Shown one piece after another: positions 35,371-42,926 of a DNA stretch of 64,000 nt. The stretch spans positions 248,001-312,000 of the forward strand of contig NZ_FXUG01000003.1 in the NCBI RefSeq assembly GCF_900182915.1, written 5' to 3'. Position 1 is the stretch's first letter; each line of letters opens with the position of its first letter. Below the pieces are notes generated by a model. It made no database searches, had not been told where the DNA came from, and worked only from the letters and a program-made list of their open reading frames with translations. Origin of the DNA: Neorhodopirellula lusitana (GTDB taxonomy: Bacteria > Planctomycetota > Planctomycetia > Pirellulales > Pirellulaceae). The translations under genes were made by a program, and so were the position numbers.

Positions 35371-36585
35371 ATGAAAAGTTGCGTATTGGCCTATTCGGGT
35401 GGATTGGATACCTCAGTCATTCTCGGCTGGTTGCAGGACCAGGGCTACGAAGTCCACTGCGTTTATGTGGATCTGGGTCAACCGTGCGAAGATCGCGATG
35501 CGATCATGGAAAAAGCCAACACTTGCGGTGCCAAGTCCGCTCGTTTGGTCGACGTCCGCGAAGAATTATGCCGTGATTTCGCCTTCCCAGTGCTGGCCTG
35601 GCAAGCCAAATACGAGCAAATCTACCTCCTGGGCACCTCCATCGCTCGCCCTCTGATCAGCAAAGTGATGCTGGAAGTTGCTCGCGAAGTCGGTGCGACC
35701 GCCTACGCCCACGGTGCCACTGGCAAGGGGAACGACCAATGCCGCTTCCAATTGGCTGCCGAATCCCTCGACCCAGGCATCGAAATGATCGCTCCGTGGC
35801 GAATCAAATCCTTCCGCGATGCCTTCCCCGGCCGTACCGAACTGATCGAATACTGCGACGCTAAACGGATTCCCGTCAAAGCATCCACGTCCAAACCGTA
35901 CAGCAGCGACGAAAACGTCCTGCACATTTCGTACGAAGCCGGCCAACTCGAAGAACTGACCATCAACGGCGTCGAACTGGTCGACTTCGGCATGGGCGTC
36001 TCGCCTCAAGAAGCACCCGACAAACCCGAAGAAGTCACCATCGGCTTCGAAGCTGGCGTGCCCGTCATGCTGAACGGCAAAAAGGTCTCTGCTCTGGAAA
36101 TGGTTGAGCAGCTCAATGACATCGCCGGTCGCAACGGGGTAGGGCGGATCGACATGGTCGAAAACCGCTTTGTCGGCATGAAGAGCCGTGGCGTTTACGA
36201 GTCGCCCGGCATGACAGTGTTGTACGACGCCTTGATGAACATCGAACAATTGACGATGGACCGCGACCTGATGCACTTGCGAGATCGACTCGCTCCTGAA
36301 GTCGCCGAATTGGTTTACTACGGGTTCTGGTTCAATCCGAAAATGGATGCACTATTCAAGTTCATTGAAGAAGCTCAAAAGAACACGACCGGCGAAGTCA
36401 CGCTGCAACTGTACAAAGGCAACATCATGGTCGCCTCCCGACAGAGCCCCAACAGCCTGTACGACGAAGAAATCGCGACCATGGAAGGCGGCGGCACGTA
36501 CAACCAAGACGACGCCGAAGGCTTCTTGCGAATCATGGGACTGCCTTCCCGCGTGCAAGGCCGTGTGACCCCACGAACCTTCTAG
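35371..36585 (+). CDS. argG: Argininosuccinate synthase ArgG
   Basis: 404 residues. The ATP-pyrophosphatase P-loop LAYSGGLDTS (residues 6-15), AHGATGKGNDQCRFQL, and the C-terminal ESPGMTVLYDAL and YKGNIMVASRQSPNSLYDEEIATME blocks identify it. It condenses citrulline with aspartate in arginine synthesis. A KOPS variant GGGTAGGG (about 36137-36144) lies within the gene in plus orientation. The gene stands alone and ends before a strong hairpin. Confidence 0.96.
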   Translation: MKSCVLAYSGGLDTSVILGWLQDQGYEVHCVYVDLGQPCEDRDAIMEKANTCGAKSARLVDVREELCRDFAFPVLAWQAKYEQIYLLGTSIARPLISKVMLEVAREVGATAYAHGATGKGNDQCRFQLAAESLDPGIEMIAPWRIKSFRDAFPGRTELIEYCDAKRIPVKASTSKPYSSDENVLHISYEAGQLEELTINGVELVDFGMGVSPQEAPDKPEEVTIGFEAGVPVMLNGKKVSALEMVEQLNDIAGRNGVGRIDMVENRFVGMKSRGVYESPGMTVLYDALMNIEQLTMDRDLMHLRDRLAPEVAELVYYGFWFNPKMDALFKFIEEAQKNTTGEVTLQLYKGNIMVASRQSPNSLYDEEIATMEGGGTYNQDDAEGFLRIMGLPSRVQGRVTPRTF

Positions 36586-36608
36586 AGCTAAACGCTTTGA
36601 ATCATGAT

Positions 36609-36639
36609 GCCGGTGTCGTTCGCTTCGTTCGACACCGGC
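36609..36639 (+). terminator. argG 3' hairpin
   Basis: GCCGGTGTCG (36609-36618) pairs perfectly over 10 bp with CGACACCGGC (36630-36639), loop 11 nt, followed by AAGCTTT. It lies 24 bp after the argG stop. Confidence 0.55.
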
Positions 36640-36735
36640 AAGCTTTCATGCTCCCTTCTTCGATCGCTCTTCACGATCATGCGACTGGCCATCAACATGG
36701 GCCTCGCCATACGACGTCATCAATCCGAGATTTCA

Positions 36736-37668
36736 TCAATCGAGGACGTCATCGGTCAACGGCTCGCCACCTTTCGGCGACACCAACGCATTGACCGTCA
36801 TCGCTGGTGTCGACTCAGCCAAAAAGTGCCCGCGGCCGTCGACGGTCACGACACAAACGCCACCTTCGGTCACCCCGCCCAAGTCGGAGCCACTGGTTGA
36901 GTTGATTTTGCCACCAGCCGTAATTGCATCCACATCAACCGGCTCGGTCCAGTTGCTCGCCTTGCGAGCTTCCACGCATAAGATCGTCTTCCCGGCACCA
37001 TCAAGCACTTGCTTTGGACCCAACGGCCCCGACGCGGGGAACAGCGTCCCAGTTCCGGTAACCAAGTGATACACCGTATCGGTAGCCCAGCCTTGCGAAC
37101 TGGAATGCCGATAGACCGCTGGCATATCCTGATAACTCAACATTTGGTTCTCTTCGGAATCCCATCTTTCGTTCAGGTTGAACCGATCAAACAACTCTTC
37201 CTCACCCAGATACGGCAAGATCTGAACCCGCCAGGACAACAACGGCTTGCCGCCTTGGCCCAAAATGGCCGGGGCAGGGTAGGTGCCATGATCGGCAGCG
37301 TAGGCATTCAGCGCTAAGGCAATTTTCTCGAGGTTGCGAATGCTTGCCATCCGCTCACGTCCTTGGCGAACACGCTGAGCGGCCGAACCGCCCACTCGAG
37401 CGATCGCAATCACAGCGGCCCCCACGATCAACAACATCATCACGGCCGCCACGACCCAGGCCACCGAACGCTTCCGCTTTGGTGTCGATCCGCCATGAGA
37501 ACCAACCGATCGACCTGCGTTAACACCTTCTGCGTTACCCGATTGCGGTGCGAAATCCGGCAACTGAATCTGCCGACCACACACCACGCACTCACCCGTC
37601 TGACCGCTGAACTCATCCTCAACTTCAGTCCGCGTTTGGCAGTGTGGGCAAGTGAACAGATAGGGCAT
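36736..37668 (-). CDS. Zinc-ribbon membrane protein with DUF1559-like C-terminal domain
   Basis: 310 residues from ATG 37668; this start puts the zinc ribbon (CPHCQTRTEVEDEFSGQTGECVVCG, four Cys) at the N-terminus. A Ser/Gly linker leads to a transmembrane helix (VAWVVAAVMMLLIVGAAVIAIA). After it comes a DUF1559-like domain lacking the prepilin leader: RNLEKIALALNAYAADHGTYPAPAILGQGGKPLLSWRVQILPYLGEEELFDRFNLNERWDSEEN. The C-terminus keeps a truncated VCVVTVDGRGHFL. This is a known planctomycete variant of the DUF1559 theme. The function is unknown. Confidence 0.75.
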   Translation of the reverse strand: MPYLFTCPHCQTRTEVEDEFSGQTGECVVCGRQIQLPDFAPQSGNAEGVNAGRSVGSHGGSTPKRKRSVAWVVAAVMMLLIVGAAVIAIARVGGSAAQRVRQGRERMASIRNLEKIALALNAYAADHGTYPAPAILGQGGKPLLSWRVQILPYLGEEELFDRFNLNERWDSEENQMLSYQDMPAVYRHSSSQGWATDTVYHLVTGTGTLFPASGPLGPKQVLDGAGKTILCVEARKASNWTEPVDVDAITAGGKINSTSGSDLGGVTEGGVCVVTVDGRGHFLAESTPAMTVNALVSPKGGEPLTDDVLD

Positions 37669-37757
37669 ACGATTGACACTCAACAAACAAACGACGAAAC
37701 CACCATGTTACCAGCGTTAGACGCAGTAATCCGAAAACCGGAACTCGACAAACAAGC

Positions 37758-37776
37758 GGGGCAGGGCAGGGCGGTC
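37758..37776 (+). repeat. KOPS-like G-rich array, plus orientation, intergenic
   Basis: GGGGCAGGGCAGGGCGGTC lies in the short divergent gap between the zinc-ribbon gene and dtd, about 55 bp before the dtd start. Confidence 0.65.
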
Positions 37777-37830
37777 AAAAAAAGACGACGCATCTCACTT
37801 CCTATTCATCAATCTTAACGAGAACCCACC

Positions 37831-38295
37831 GTGAAGGTGATCCTGCAACGCACTGAAAATGCCAGCGTTCGCGTCGACAACGAAATTGTCGGGGAAATCG
37901 AACATGGCTTAGTTGCCCTGGTTGGCATCGGCCACGGTGACACGCTAGAAATCGTCGAAGCGATTGCCAATAAAACAGCCCAGCTTCGGATCTTCAACGA
38001 CGATAACGGCAAGATGAATCGCAGCGTGATCGATACCGGCGGCGGCATCCTAGCGATCAGCCAATTCACCTTGCTGGCGGATTGCCGAAAAGGCCGACGC
38101 CCAGCTTTCACTGGCGCGGCCGAACCCAGTATCGCGAAAGAACTCTACGAGTCCTATGTCACGGCCCTGCGAAACCAAGGCGTGCTAGTCGAGTGCGGAA
38201 TCTTCGCCGCCGACATGAAAGTTTCGCTGATCAACGATGGCCCGGTCACGATCGTCCTGGACTCCCAAGAAATCTGCCGCACCCAATCTCAATAA
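37831..38295 (+). CDS. dtd: D-aminoacyl-tRNA deacylase Dtd
   Basis: 154 residues, the usual family length. Both signature motifs are present: ISQFTLLADCRKGRRPAF and, near the C-terminus, LINDGPVTIVLDS. It removes D-amino acids mis-charged on tRNAs (and glycine from tRNA-Ala). The gene is monocistronic, with about 165 bp of featureless AT-rich sequence after it. Confidence 0.94.
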   Translation: MKVILQRTENASVRVDNEIVGEIEHGLVALVGIGHGDTLEIVEAIANKTAQLRIFNDDNGKMNRSVIDTGGGILAISQFTLLADCRKGRRPAFTGAAEPSIAKELYESYVTALRNQGVLVECGIFAADMKVSLINDGPVTIVLDSQEICRTQSQ

Positions 38296-38461
38296 AACAA
38301 TTCACTCAATAGAACAATTCAAGCGTCCGGTACCGAATTAGCAAAACAACCATTGAGGCAGTCTGCCTCATTTCGCTTTTCGATACGTGACACCTTGATC
38401 TGGTCTTGGCCAGCTTGAATCGCGGGACACAAGAAGGCGGAAGCCCTATGCCACCTTGCTC

Positions 38462-39601
38462 CTAATTCCAGTCCAGACCTTCATGCAGCTGATTCAAACT
38501 AATCGCTTCTGATTTCGTCACCACCAGCATGTCCTCGATCCGAACGGCGCCGTCGGTTCGACCGTACAGCCCCGGTTCAACAGTAAACACTTCGTCGAGC
38601 AACAATTCTCCGCCGCCGTGGTCCAGCAAGATCGGCTCGTGCAATTCCAGCCCGATCCCGTGGCCTGTTCCGCACTGCATACTGGGCTCATCCGTCAATG
38701 TGCCTCGGCTGATGCGATAGCCGTGATCCAGCATGACTTGATCGGACGCCTTATGAACGGCGTCGGCTGTGTTTCCAGCGACCAGCAAATCAACAGCTGC
38801 TTTCTTGGCACCCACCACGGCGGCGTGCATTCGCTGCACCGAATCTGAAACGGTGCCGTGAACGACCGTGCGGGTGCAGTCGCCCCAGTAGCGGGTCGCG
38901 TCGTGCCGAGGAAACAGGTCCACGATGACAGGCTTTCCACTGAAGAGAGGCCCACTGCCGCTGTGATGACAATCGGCGACTTGCGGCGCCGTCGCCACAA
39001 TCGCGCCATGCAGCATGCTGCACCCCAGCTTCAGAAACTCCGCCGCGGCGAACTGCTTAACAAATTCACTCGTCAGCACTTTACCGTCATGGATCAGTTG
39101 CCCCTGATCGTCGGTGTCAGCACGGGCGATCATTTCGCACGCCATCCGAATGACGGTTTCGGTGTGACCTTGAGCGACTCGCAAATACTCGATCTCTTTC
39201 TCGGTTTTGCGTCGACGGTCCAGCACTCCGTAGTCTTCGTCATACTTGACCTTGATTTCAGCTTGCTGCAAGTGACAAGCGTAGATGAACGGCAACGATC
39301 GGTCAGTCGTGACGACTTCGACTTTGGCATCACGCAAAATCTCAACCGCAGCCTCGGCGGTCGCGGTTTCCCGATCGACGCTCAGCCCGTTCGGCGGCGC
39401 ATGCTCGGCAGGGCAGGTCACTTCATCGGCTTGGCTGAACTCGCGAACTCGGTGCATTTCCAGATCACGCACCAACGCAATCTTGCGGTCGTCCAACTTG
39501 ATCCAGGCCGCTGGATCACCGAGCGGAACCCCCAGTCGTCGCTGCAGCGATGCGCTGGTGCCGGCGCACCCGGCCATGATTCGAGCGTCTTGGATTTTCA
39601 T
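38462..39601 (-). CDS. M24-family metallopeptidase (Xaa-Pro aminopeptidase-like)
   Basis: 379 residues from ATG 39601; an ATG-like start 12 codons upstream adds nothing conserved. The pita-bread fold's metal ligands are visible: Asp pair in VIVDLFPRHDATRYWGDCTRTV, His in GTGHGIGLELHEP, Glu in FTVEPGLYG and Glu in VRIEDMLVVT. The N-terminal ~170 residues form the creatinase-like domain. It likely cleaves an N-terminal residue before proline in the cytoplasm. AEHAPPNG at about 39410 overlaps a degenerate KOPS-like word. Confidence 0.85.
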   Translation of the reverse strand: MKIQDARIMAGCAGTSASLQRRLGVPLGDPAAWIKLDDRKIALVRDLEMHRVREFSQADEVTCPAEHAPPNGLSVDRETATAEAAVEILRDAKVEVVTTDRSLPFIYACHLQQAEIKVKYDEDYGVLDRRRKTEKEIEYLRVAQGHTETVIRMACEMIARADTDDQGQLIHDGKVLTSEFVKQFAAAEFLKLGCSMLHGAIVATAPQVADCHHSGSGPLFSGKPVIVDLFPRHDATRYWGDCTRTVVHGTVSDSVQRMHAAVVGAKKAAVDLLVAGNTADAVHKASDQVMLDHGYRISRGTLTDEPSMQCGTGHGIGLELHEPILLDHGGGELLLDEVFTVEPGLYGRTDGAVRIEDMLVVTKSEAISLNQLHEGLDWN

Positions 39602-39854
39602 AGTCGTTGATAGGCTTAAGAAGTCATTGATGAGCAAGGTAATGTCATTCCGAGGCTCAATATATGTGGCATCCTCAGCCAGCCCCAGCCTACCCCCACC
39701 ACATTAAGAGACCGCCAGCAACATCGTGCAAACCCCGCCCGCGAAAGAGGTCGAGCGGCTTTCGAAATGCCGTACTGGCAGCACCCCAAGAACTCCGCCC
39801 GACGAAGGAGCCTGCTGATTTAATCGCATTTGGCAACGCGAACAGATCCTTACC

Positions 39855-39908
39855 AGCCCGACGCGCAAGCGAGTGGATCACGTGCATCCCTCGCTTGCCC
39901 AGCGGGCT
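39855..39908. repeat. Long imperfect palindrome
   Basis: The 19-nt arms 39855-39873 and 39890-39908 are complementary at 16 of 19 positions, sharing AGCCCG and GCAAGCGAG blocks, around a 16-nt loop. It is positioned between the M24 gene and the mosaic element and looks like a REP-type unit. Confidence 0.5.
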
Positions 39909-39935
39909 AGTGCTTTAACAATATTCAATGTTGGA

Positions 39936-40302
39936 GTAGTGGACGACGCGAGGAGTCCTTCCGGTGTCGATGCTGCACGAGGACTCGTCGCCTCGTGTTG
40001 ATTTCCCACAAGTGTTGTTACGCCGAAGGCGTTATAAGCCATTAGCCGGCGGTCGAGCGCAGCGAATACCGCCGGATACTATCATCAACCAACACCCCGA
40101 CCCCGAAGGCGGGTCGCAGATCCATCAGCGTGGACTCGCTACGCCCCCTTGCTACAACCTCAGATGCCTTTCAGGGTCGACCATGCTGTTCTGTGCCCTT
40201 TTCCGCAGGTGCGCTACGCGACCTGCGGCTAATATCTGCCTATCCCTTCCGGGATGCGGTTGGATTTATGGGCAATCAATAGCTCGTCGCCTCGTCCACT
40301 AC
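39936..40302. repeat. Palindrome-mosaic intergenic element with inverted ends
   Basis: A 367-bp non-coding unit. Its ends are an imperfect inverted repeat: GTAGTGGACGACGCGAGGAG at the left and the complement of GTAGTGGACGAGGCGACGAG at the right. Inside are several foldbacks: CACGAGG/CCTCGTG near 39975, CCGGCGGT/ACCGCCGG near 40050-40075, CCGCAGGT/ACCTGCGG near 40203-40230, and ATCCC/GGGAT near 40240. No ORF of protein character is present. It resembles a BIME- or MITE-like element, and such sequences recur between genes in Rhodopirellula-type genomes as far as I recall. Confidence 0.6.
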
Positions 40303-40495
40303 ATCCGACCCGAAAATGCAGCTGCGGCAGAACACTAGTATTCCAATAGCCTTCGAAGTTGGGAGGGGTTGGAAAGCGAGCGTTCAGCGAGATTTCCGGG
40401 GGTGGGCAGTACTCGCCGCTTCCAAGCTCGCCTACCAACGCACAGAGATCAAACAAGGCACCCAGACCATTGTCACAGCTATCAACAAGCCAAAT

Positions 40496-41539
40496 TTAGT
40501 AGGGCAGGGCAGGGGAGTCTGTTCGCGGATCGGCAACCCGGTGCTGGATCGGATACGGCTGCGGCGCTGGATACGTTTGCTGCTGAGGATACTGCGGCGG
40601 CGGATACTGCTGCTGTTGTTGTTGTGGATACGGTTGCTGTTGCTGCGGCTGATAAGGCTGCGGTGTCGGATTCACCGGAGCTTGCTGCCATGGATTGGCT
40701 TGCGCTCCGTATGGCGTTTGCGCCGGCGTGTAGTTTTCGGCAGGCGAAAAGCTCTGACCTGGAACGCCCCCAAGGTTTTCATCCAACGCGTCTTGCGAAG
40801 CCGTCTCGGTCTTGGAACGCCACGGCAACGAGAACGACGGGTACGAAGTCGAACCAGGCAACGTGTACTGTTCCTGATCCAACCGCGTGCGCTGCCGCAA
40901 TCGATCTAAGATTTCGTGGTCGCCCTGAGCCACATAAATCAGCAACGCGAGTTTTGCATACACGCTGACATTGGCCGCCCAATTATTACCGAAAAACTTC
41001 AAGGCGGTACCAAACGATTTCTTCACCCGGAATCGCCCGCCACTGAAATCAAGACTCCAAATTTCATCCAACATCAAATGAGTCATGAAGCCGACAAACA
41101 CAGCCAACGACTTATAGACCCGGACCGCCTCGCTGGGACACGGCATCAATAAATAGGCGACCAACCCAGACACCAGCGCAGCAGGAATGCTATGCCACAT
41201 TCCTCGGTGAACGGTATAGCGTTTGAAGAACTCGACGGCGACAAAGCGAATCGCGACGTAGATCACCATCGCGGCCAGAGCCATCGACTCGTGCGTCAGC
41301 CCCATATCCTTCCAGCGATCCATCATCAGCATCGGTGCGGTCGCCGCCAAAAACAAACTGGTCTCTCGCAACGGCACCCCGGTATCGCTATCCAGATCCG
41401 GCAACATTCCAGCCACGCTGCAAAGCCCACCGGCCAGCAACGCACTTTCCAGCGACATCCCTTGGTCCACGACGCCCCAATAACCGTAGGCAACGCCCAC
41501 CATCGTGCTAGTCGATATGTGGGTTTTAAAACCGGCCAC
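40496..41539 (-). CDS. YdjM-like membrane-bound metal-dependent hydrolase with Pro/Gln-rich tail
   Basis: 347 residues. The N-terminal ~215 residues match the DUF457/YdjM family: FKTHISTSTMVGVAYGYW, GMLPDLDSDTGVPLRE, YTVHRGMWHSIPAALVSG and FVGFMTHLMLDEIWS, with His/Asp metal ligands among four to five membrane helices. The C-terminal ~110 residues are low complexity (QPYQPQQQQPYPQQQQQQYP and similar), probably cytoplasmic and disordered. The last residues SPALPY plus the stop codon are encoded by the opposite strand of a KOPS-like array, so the terminus was apparently shaped by that repeat. The substrate is unknown. Confidence 0.75.
   Translation of the reverse strand: MAGFKTHISTSTMVGVAYGYWGVVDQGMSLESALLAGGLCSVAGMLPDLDSDTGVPLRETSLFLAATAPMLMMDRWKDMGLTHESMALAAMVIYVAIRFVAVEFFKRYTVHRGMWHSIPAALVSGLVAYLLMPCPSEAVRVYKSLAVFVGFMTHLMLDEIWSLDFSGGRFRVKKSFGTALKFFGNNWAANVSVYAKLALLIYVAQGDHEILDRLRQRTRLDQEQYTLPGSTSYPSFSLPWRSKTETASQDALDENLGGVPGQSFSPAENYTPAQTPYGAQANPWQQAPVNPTPQPYQPQQQQPYPQQQQQQYPPPQYPQQQTYPAPQPYPIQHRVADPRTDSPALPY
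40502..40515 (+). repeat. KOPS-like G-rich array, plus orientation, forming a gene's 3' end
   Basis: GGGCAGGGCAGGGG supplies, on the other strand, the terminal Pro-Ala-Leu-Pro codons of the YdjM-like protein. Confidence 0.6.
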
Positions 41540-41582
41540 AGAAACAGTTGGATATTGCTAAGGGTCAAATCGAAGGGGAGTA

Positions 41583-41595
41583 GGGCAGGGCGGTC
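41583..41595 (+). repeat. KOPS-like word, plus orientation, last full one before the dif-like site
   Basis: GGGCAGGGCGGTC sits 44 bp upstream of the YdjM-like start, in the divergent gap before cvpA and about 1.1 kb left of the putative dif. Confidence 0.6.
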
Positions 41596-41778
41596 GAGAT
41601 TTTTTGCTTCTCAACACATCGCCCATACCAGTTTCAAAGCCTCGAAGGCTAGCTCGAAAATTTTTGCTCTACGCCCTACTCTGCCAAATCTGCTAAAAGC
41701 GGAATTCCATCAAAAACGAAGATCTCGACCCAAGCATTTTCTCCACCTGAATTCGCCCTTCCCTCCCCAAGCCGGACC

Positions 41779-42468
41779 GTGCAGACATACGACATCATCA
41801 TGGCCGTCGTCCTGATCGGTGCAATGATTTTCGGTGCCGTGAAAGGCTTTGCCTGGCAACTCGCTTCCATCGCGTCGATCGTTGTCAGTTACGCAGTCGC
41901 TTATCATTACCGCGAGCCGTTCAGCCAGAACATCCACGCGGCACCGCCATGGAACCGCTTCCTGGCAATGCTGATTTTGTACATCGGAACGTCCCTCGTG
42001 ATCTGGGTCGCTTTCCGCATAATTGGCGGAACGATCGATCGAATGAAATTGAAGGAATTCGATCGCCAGGTCGGCGCGCTGTTCGGACTCGGCAAAGGCG
42101 CCATCCTCTGCACATTGATCACACTCTTCGCGGTCACCCTATTCGGCGACTCGACTCGCGACACGATCGTCGGCAGCCACTCGGGCCGCTGGATCGCTCG
42201 ACTGCTCGATCAGTCCGACGCGATCATGCCGGAAGAACTTGCGCCGGTCGTCGCTCCCTATTTGGAAAATTTCGACGCGCAATTCGAACCCAAATCGGAC
42301 GCCCAATCTTGGTTCAGCGAAGCGCCCCAACCGCAGCCGTCGACGCGCTTCCCAGCCTGGTCACCAGAAGCTCCAGCCGCCTGGCCGAGCCAGCAAACCA
42401 ACGAGTTGAAATCGCAAGCAACCCAGCAATGGCAACAGGCAACGACGCCAACACCATGGCAAAGATAA
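41779..42468 (+). CDS. CvpA-family membrane protein
   Basis: 229 residues from a GTG at 41779 (MQTYDIIMAVVLIGAMIFGAVKGFAWQLASIASIVVSYAVAYHY), the classical CvpA N-terminus, with four hydrophobic segments: 5-24, 25-43, 63-82 and about 107-125. The second half has the family's VGALFGLGKGAILCTLITLFAV and a Pro/Gln-rich cytoplasmic tail. CvpA proteins were named for colicin V production; a general envelope role is likely. The 3' end overlaps the remains of a minus-strand membrane gene. Confidence 0.82.
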   Translation: MQTYDIIMAVVLIGAMIFGAVKGFAWQLASIASIVVSYAVAYHYREPFSQNIHAAPPWNRFLAMLILYIGTSLVIWVAFRIIGGTIDRMKLKEFDRQVGALFGLGKGAILCTLITLFAVTLFGDSTRDTIVGSHSGRWIARLLDQSDAIMPEELAPVVAPYLENFDAQFEPKSDAQSWFSEAPQPQPSTRFPAWSPEAPAAWPSQQTNELKSQATQQWQQATTPTPWQR

Positions 42469-42665
42469 GCACCGATTCAGAACCGCGAGGCGCATTCGCC
42501 GCCGCGATCTTGCCGGCCCATCGACCAGCCAACGACAGCCAAACAGAAACCCCAACACCGGGGCAGCGATGGCCGCCTCGACAATCCCGATCGCTAGACC
42601 ACCGAAGCCAACAGGGCGGCAGAGGCCCAGGCTTTACCGATATCCCCAACGTCAGCCGGAATTGC
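42430..42665 (-). pseudogene. Possible frameshifted two-helix membrane protein remnant
   Basis: Three minus-strand frames, read in succession, give one coherent hydrophobic protein: GDIGKAWASAALLA (frame ending at 42594), then VGFGGLAIGIVEAAIAAPVLGFLFG (second frame, about 42515-42592), then GRWAGKIAAANAPRGSESVLIFAMVLASLPVAIAGLLAI (third frame, to about 42410). The layout of two Gly/Ala-rich helices joined by a polar loop recalls ATP-synthase/V-ATPase proteolipids, but the match is by eye only. Two frameshifts would be needed. It could equally be a coincidence of composition. Confidence 0.3.
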
Positions 42666-42700
42666 AAAAACGCCTAAAACAAGGGTTTTACGCACCCCGA

Positions 42701-42728
42701 ATACAACATAAGAGGCATTATCGGACGT
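42701..42728 (-). other. Candidate dif site (XerC/XerD chromosome-dimer resolution)
   Basis: Read on the minus strand, the 28 bp split as an 11-bp arm ACGTCCGATAA, a 6-bp centre TGCCTC and an 11-bp arm TTATGTTGTAT. The XerD-type arm matches the E. coli dif arm TTATGTTAAAT at 9 of 11 positions. The XerC-type arm keeps the terminal ATAA. The spacing of 11-6-11 is exact and both centres begin with TG. It lies in the convergent gap between cvpA and accA, precisely where the KOPS-like arrays reverse strand. No recombinase gene is in the window. The assignment is inference from motif plus position. Confidence 0.62.
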
Positions 42729-42732
42729 TGCG

Positions 42733-42757
42733 GGGCGGTCAATTTCCGCCCTACTGC
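42733..42757. repeat. Head-to-head KOPS-type half-motifs beside the dif-like site
   Basis: GGGCGGTC on the plus strand (42733-42740) meets GGGCAGTAGGGCGG on the minus strand (42744-42757 region) around AATTT, making a GGGCGG/CCGCCC hairpin. It starts 5 bp right of the dif-like site and is the only place where both orientations of the motif touch. Confidence 0.5.
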
Positions 42758-42926
42758 CCGCGGCCGATCGCTGTGCGGACATCCGCCCGAACCATCACTG
42801 GACCGACAACGACTTCGCCAGCGGATGCGACGGCATGCCAAGTGACAACGCGATCGACGATTTGAAATCGCCGATCCGAGCTGCAACTTCGCCAGCTCAA
42901 ATCGTCATTGAAGCGTCGAGGAAATC

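Noticed and set aside
40316-40909. Two long plus-strand frames rich in Arg/Leu or Ala/Asp
   Set aside because: Antisense to the Pro/Gln repeat tail of the YdjM-like gene; their repetitive character is a shadow of it.
41756-41768. Two minus-oriented GGGNAGGG-type words (CCCTTCCC and CCCTCCCC) left of the dif-like site
   Set aside because: They break strict polarity by about 950 bp, but they are N=A/G variants and not the GGGCAGGG type, and sit within 1 kb of the switch. KOPS skew in E. coli is also not absolute.
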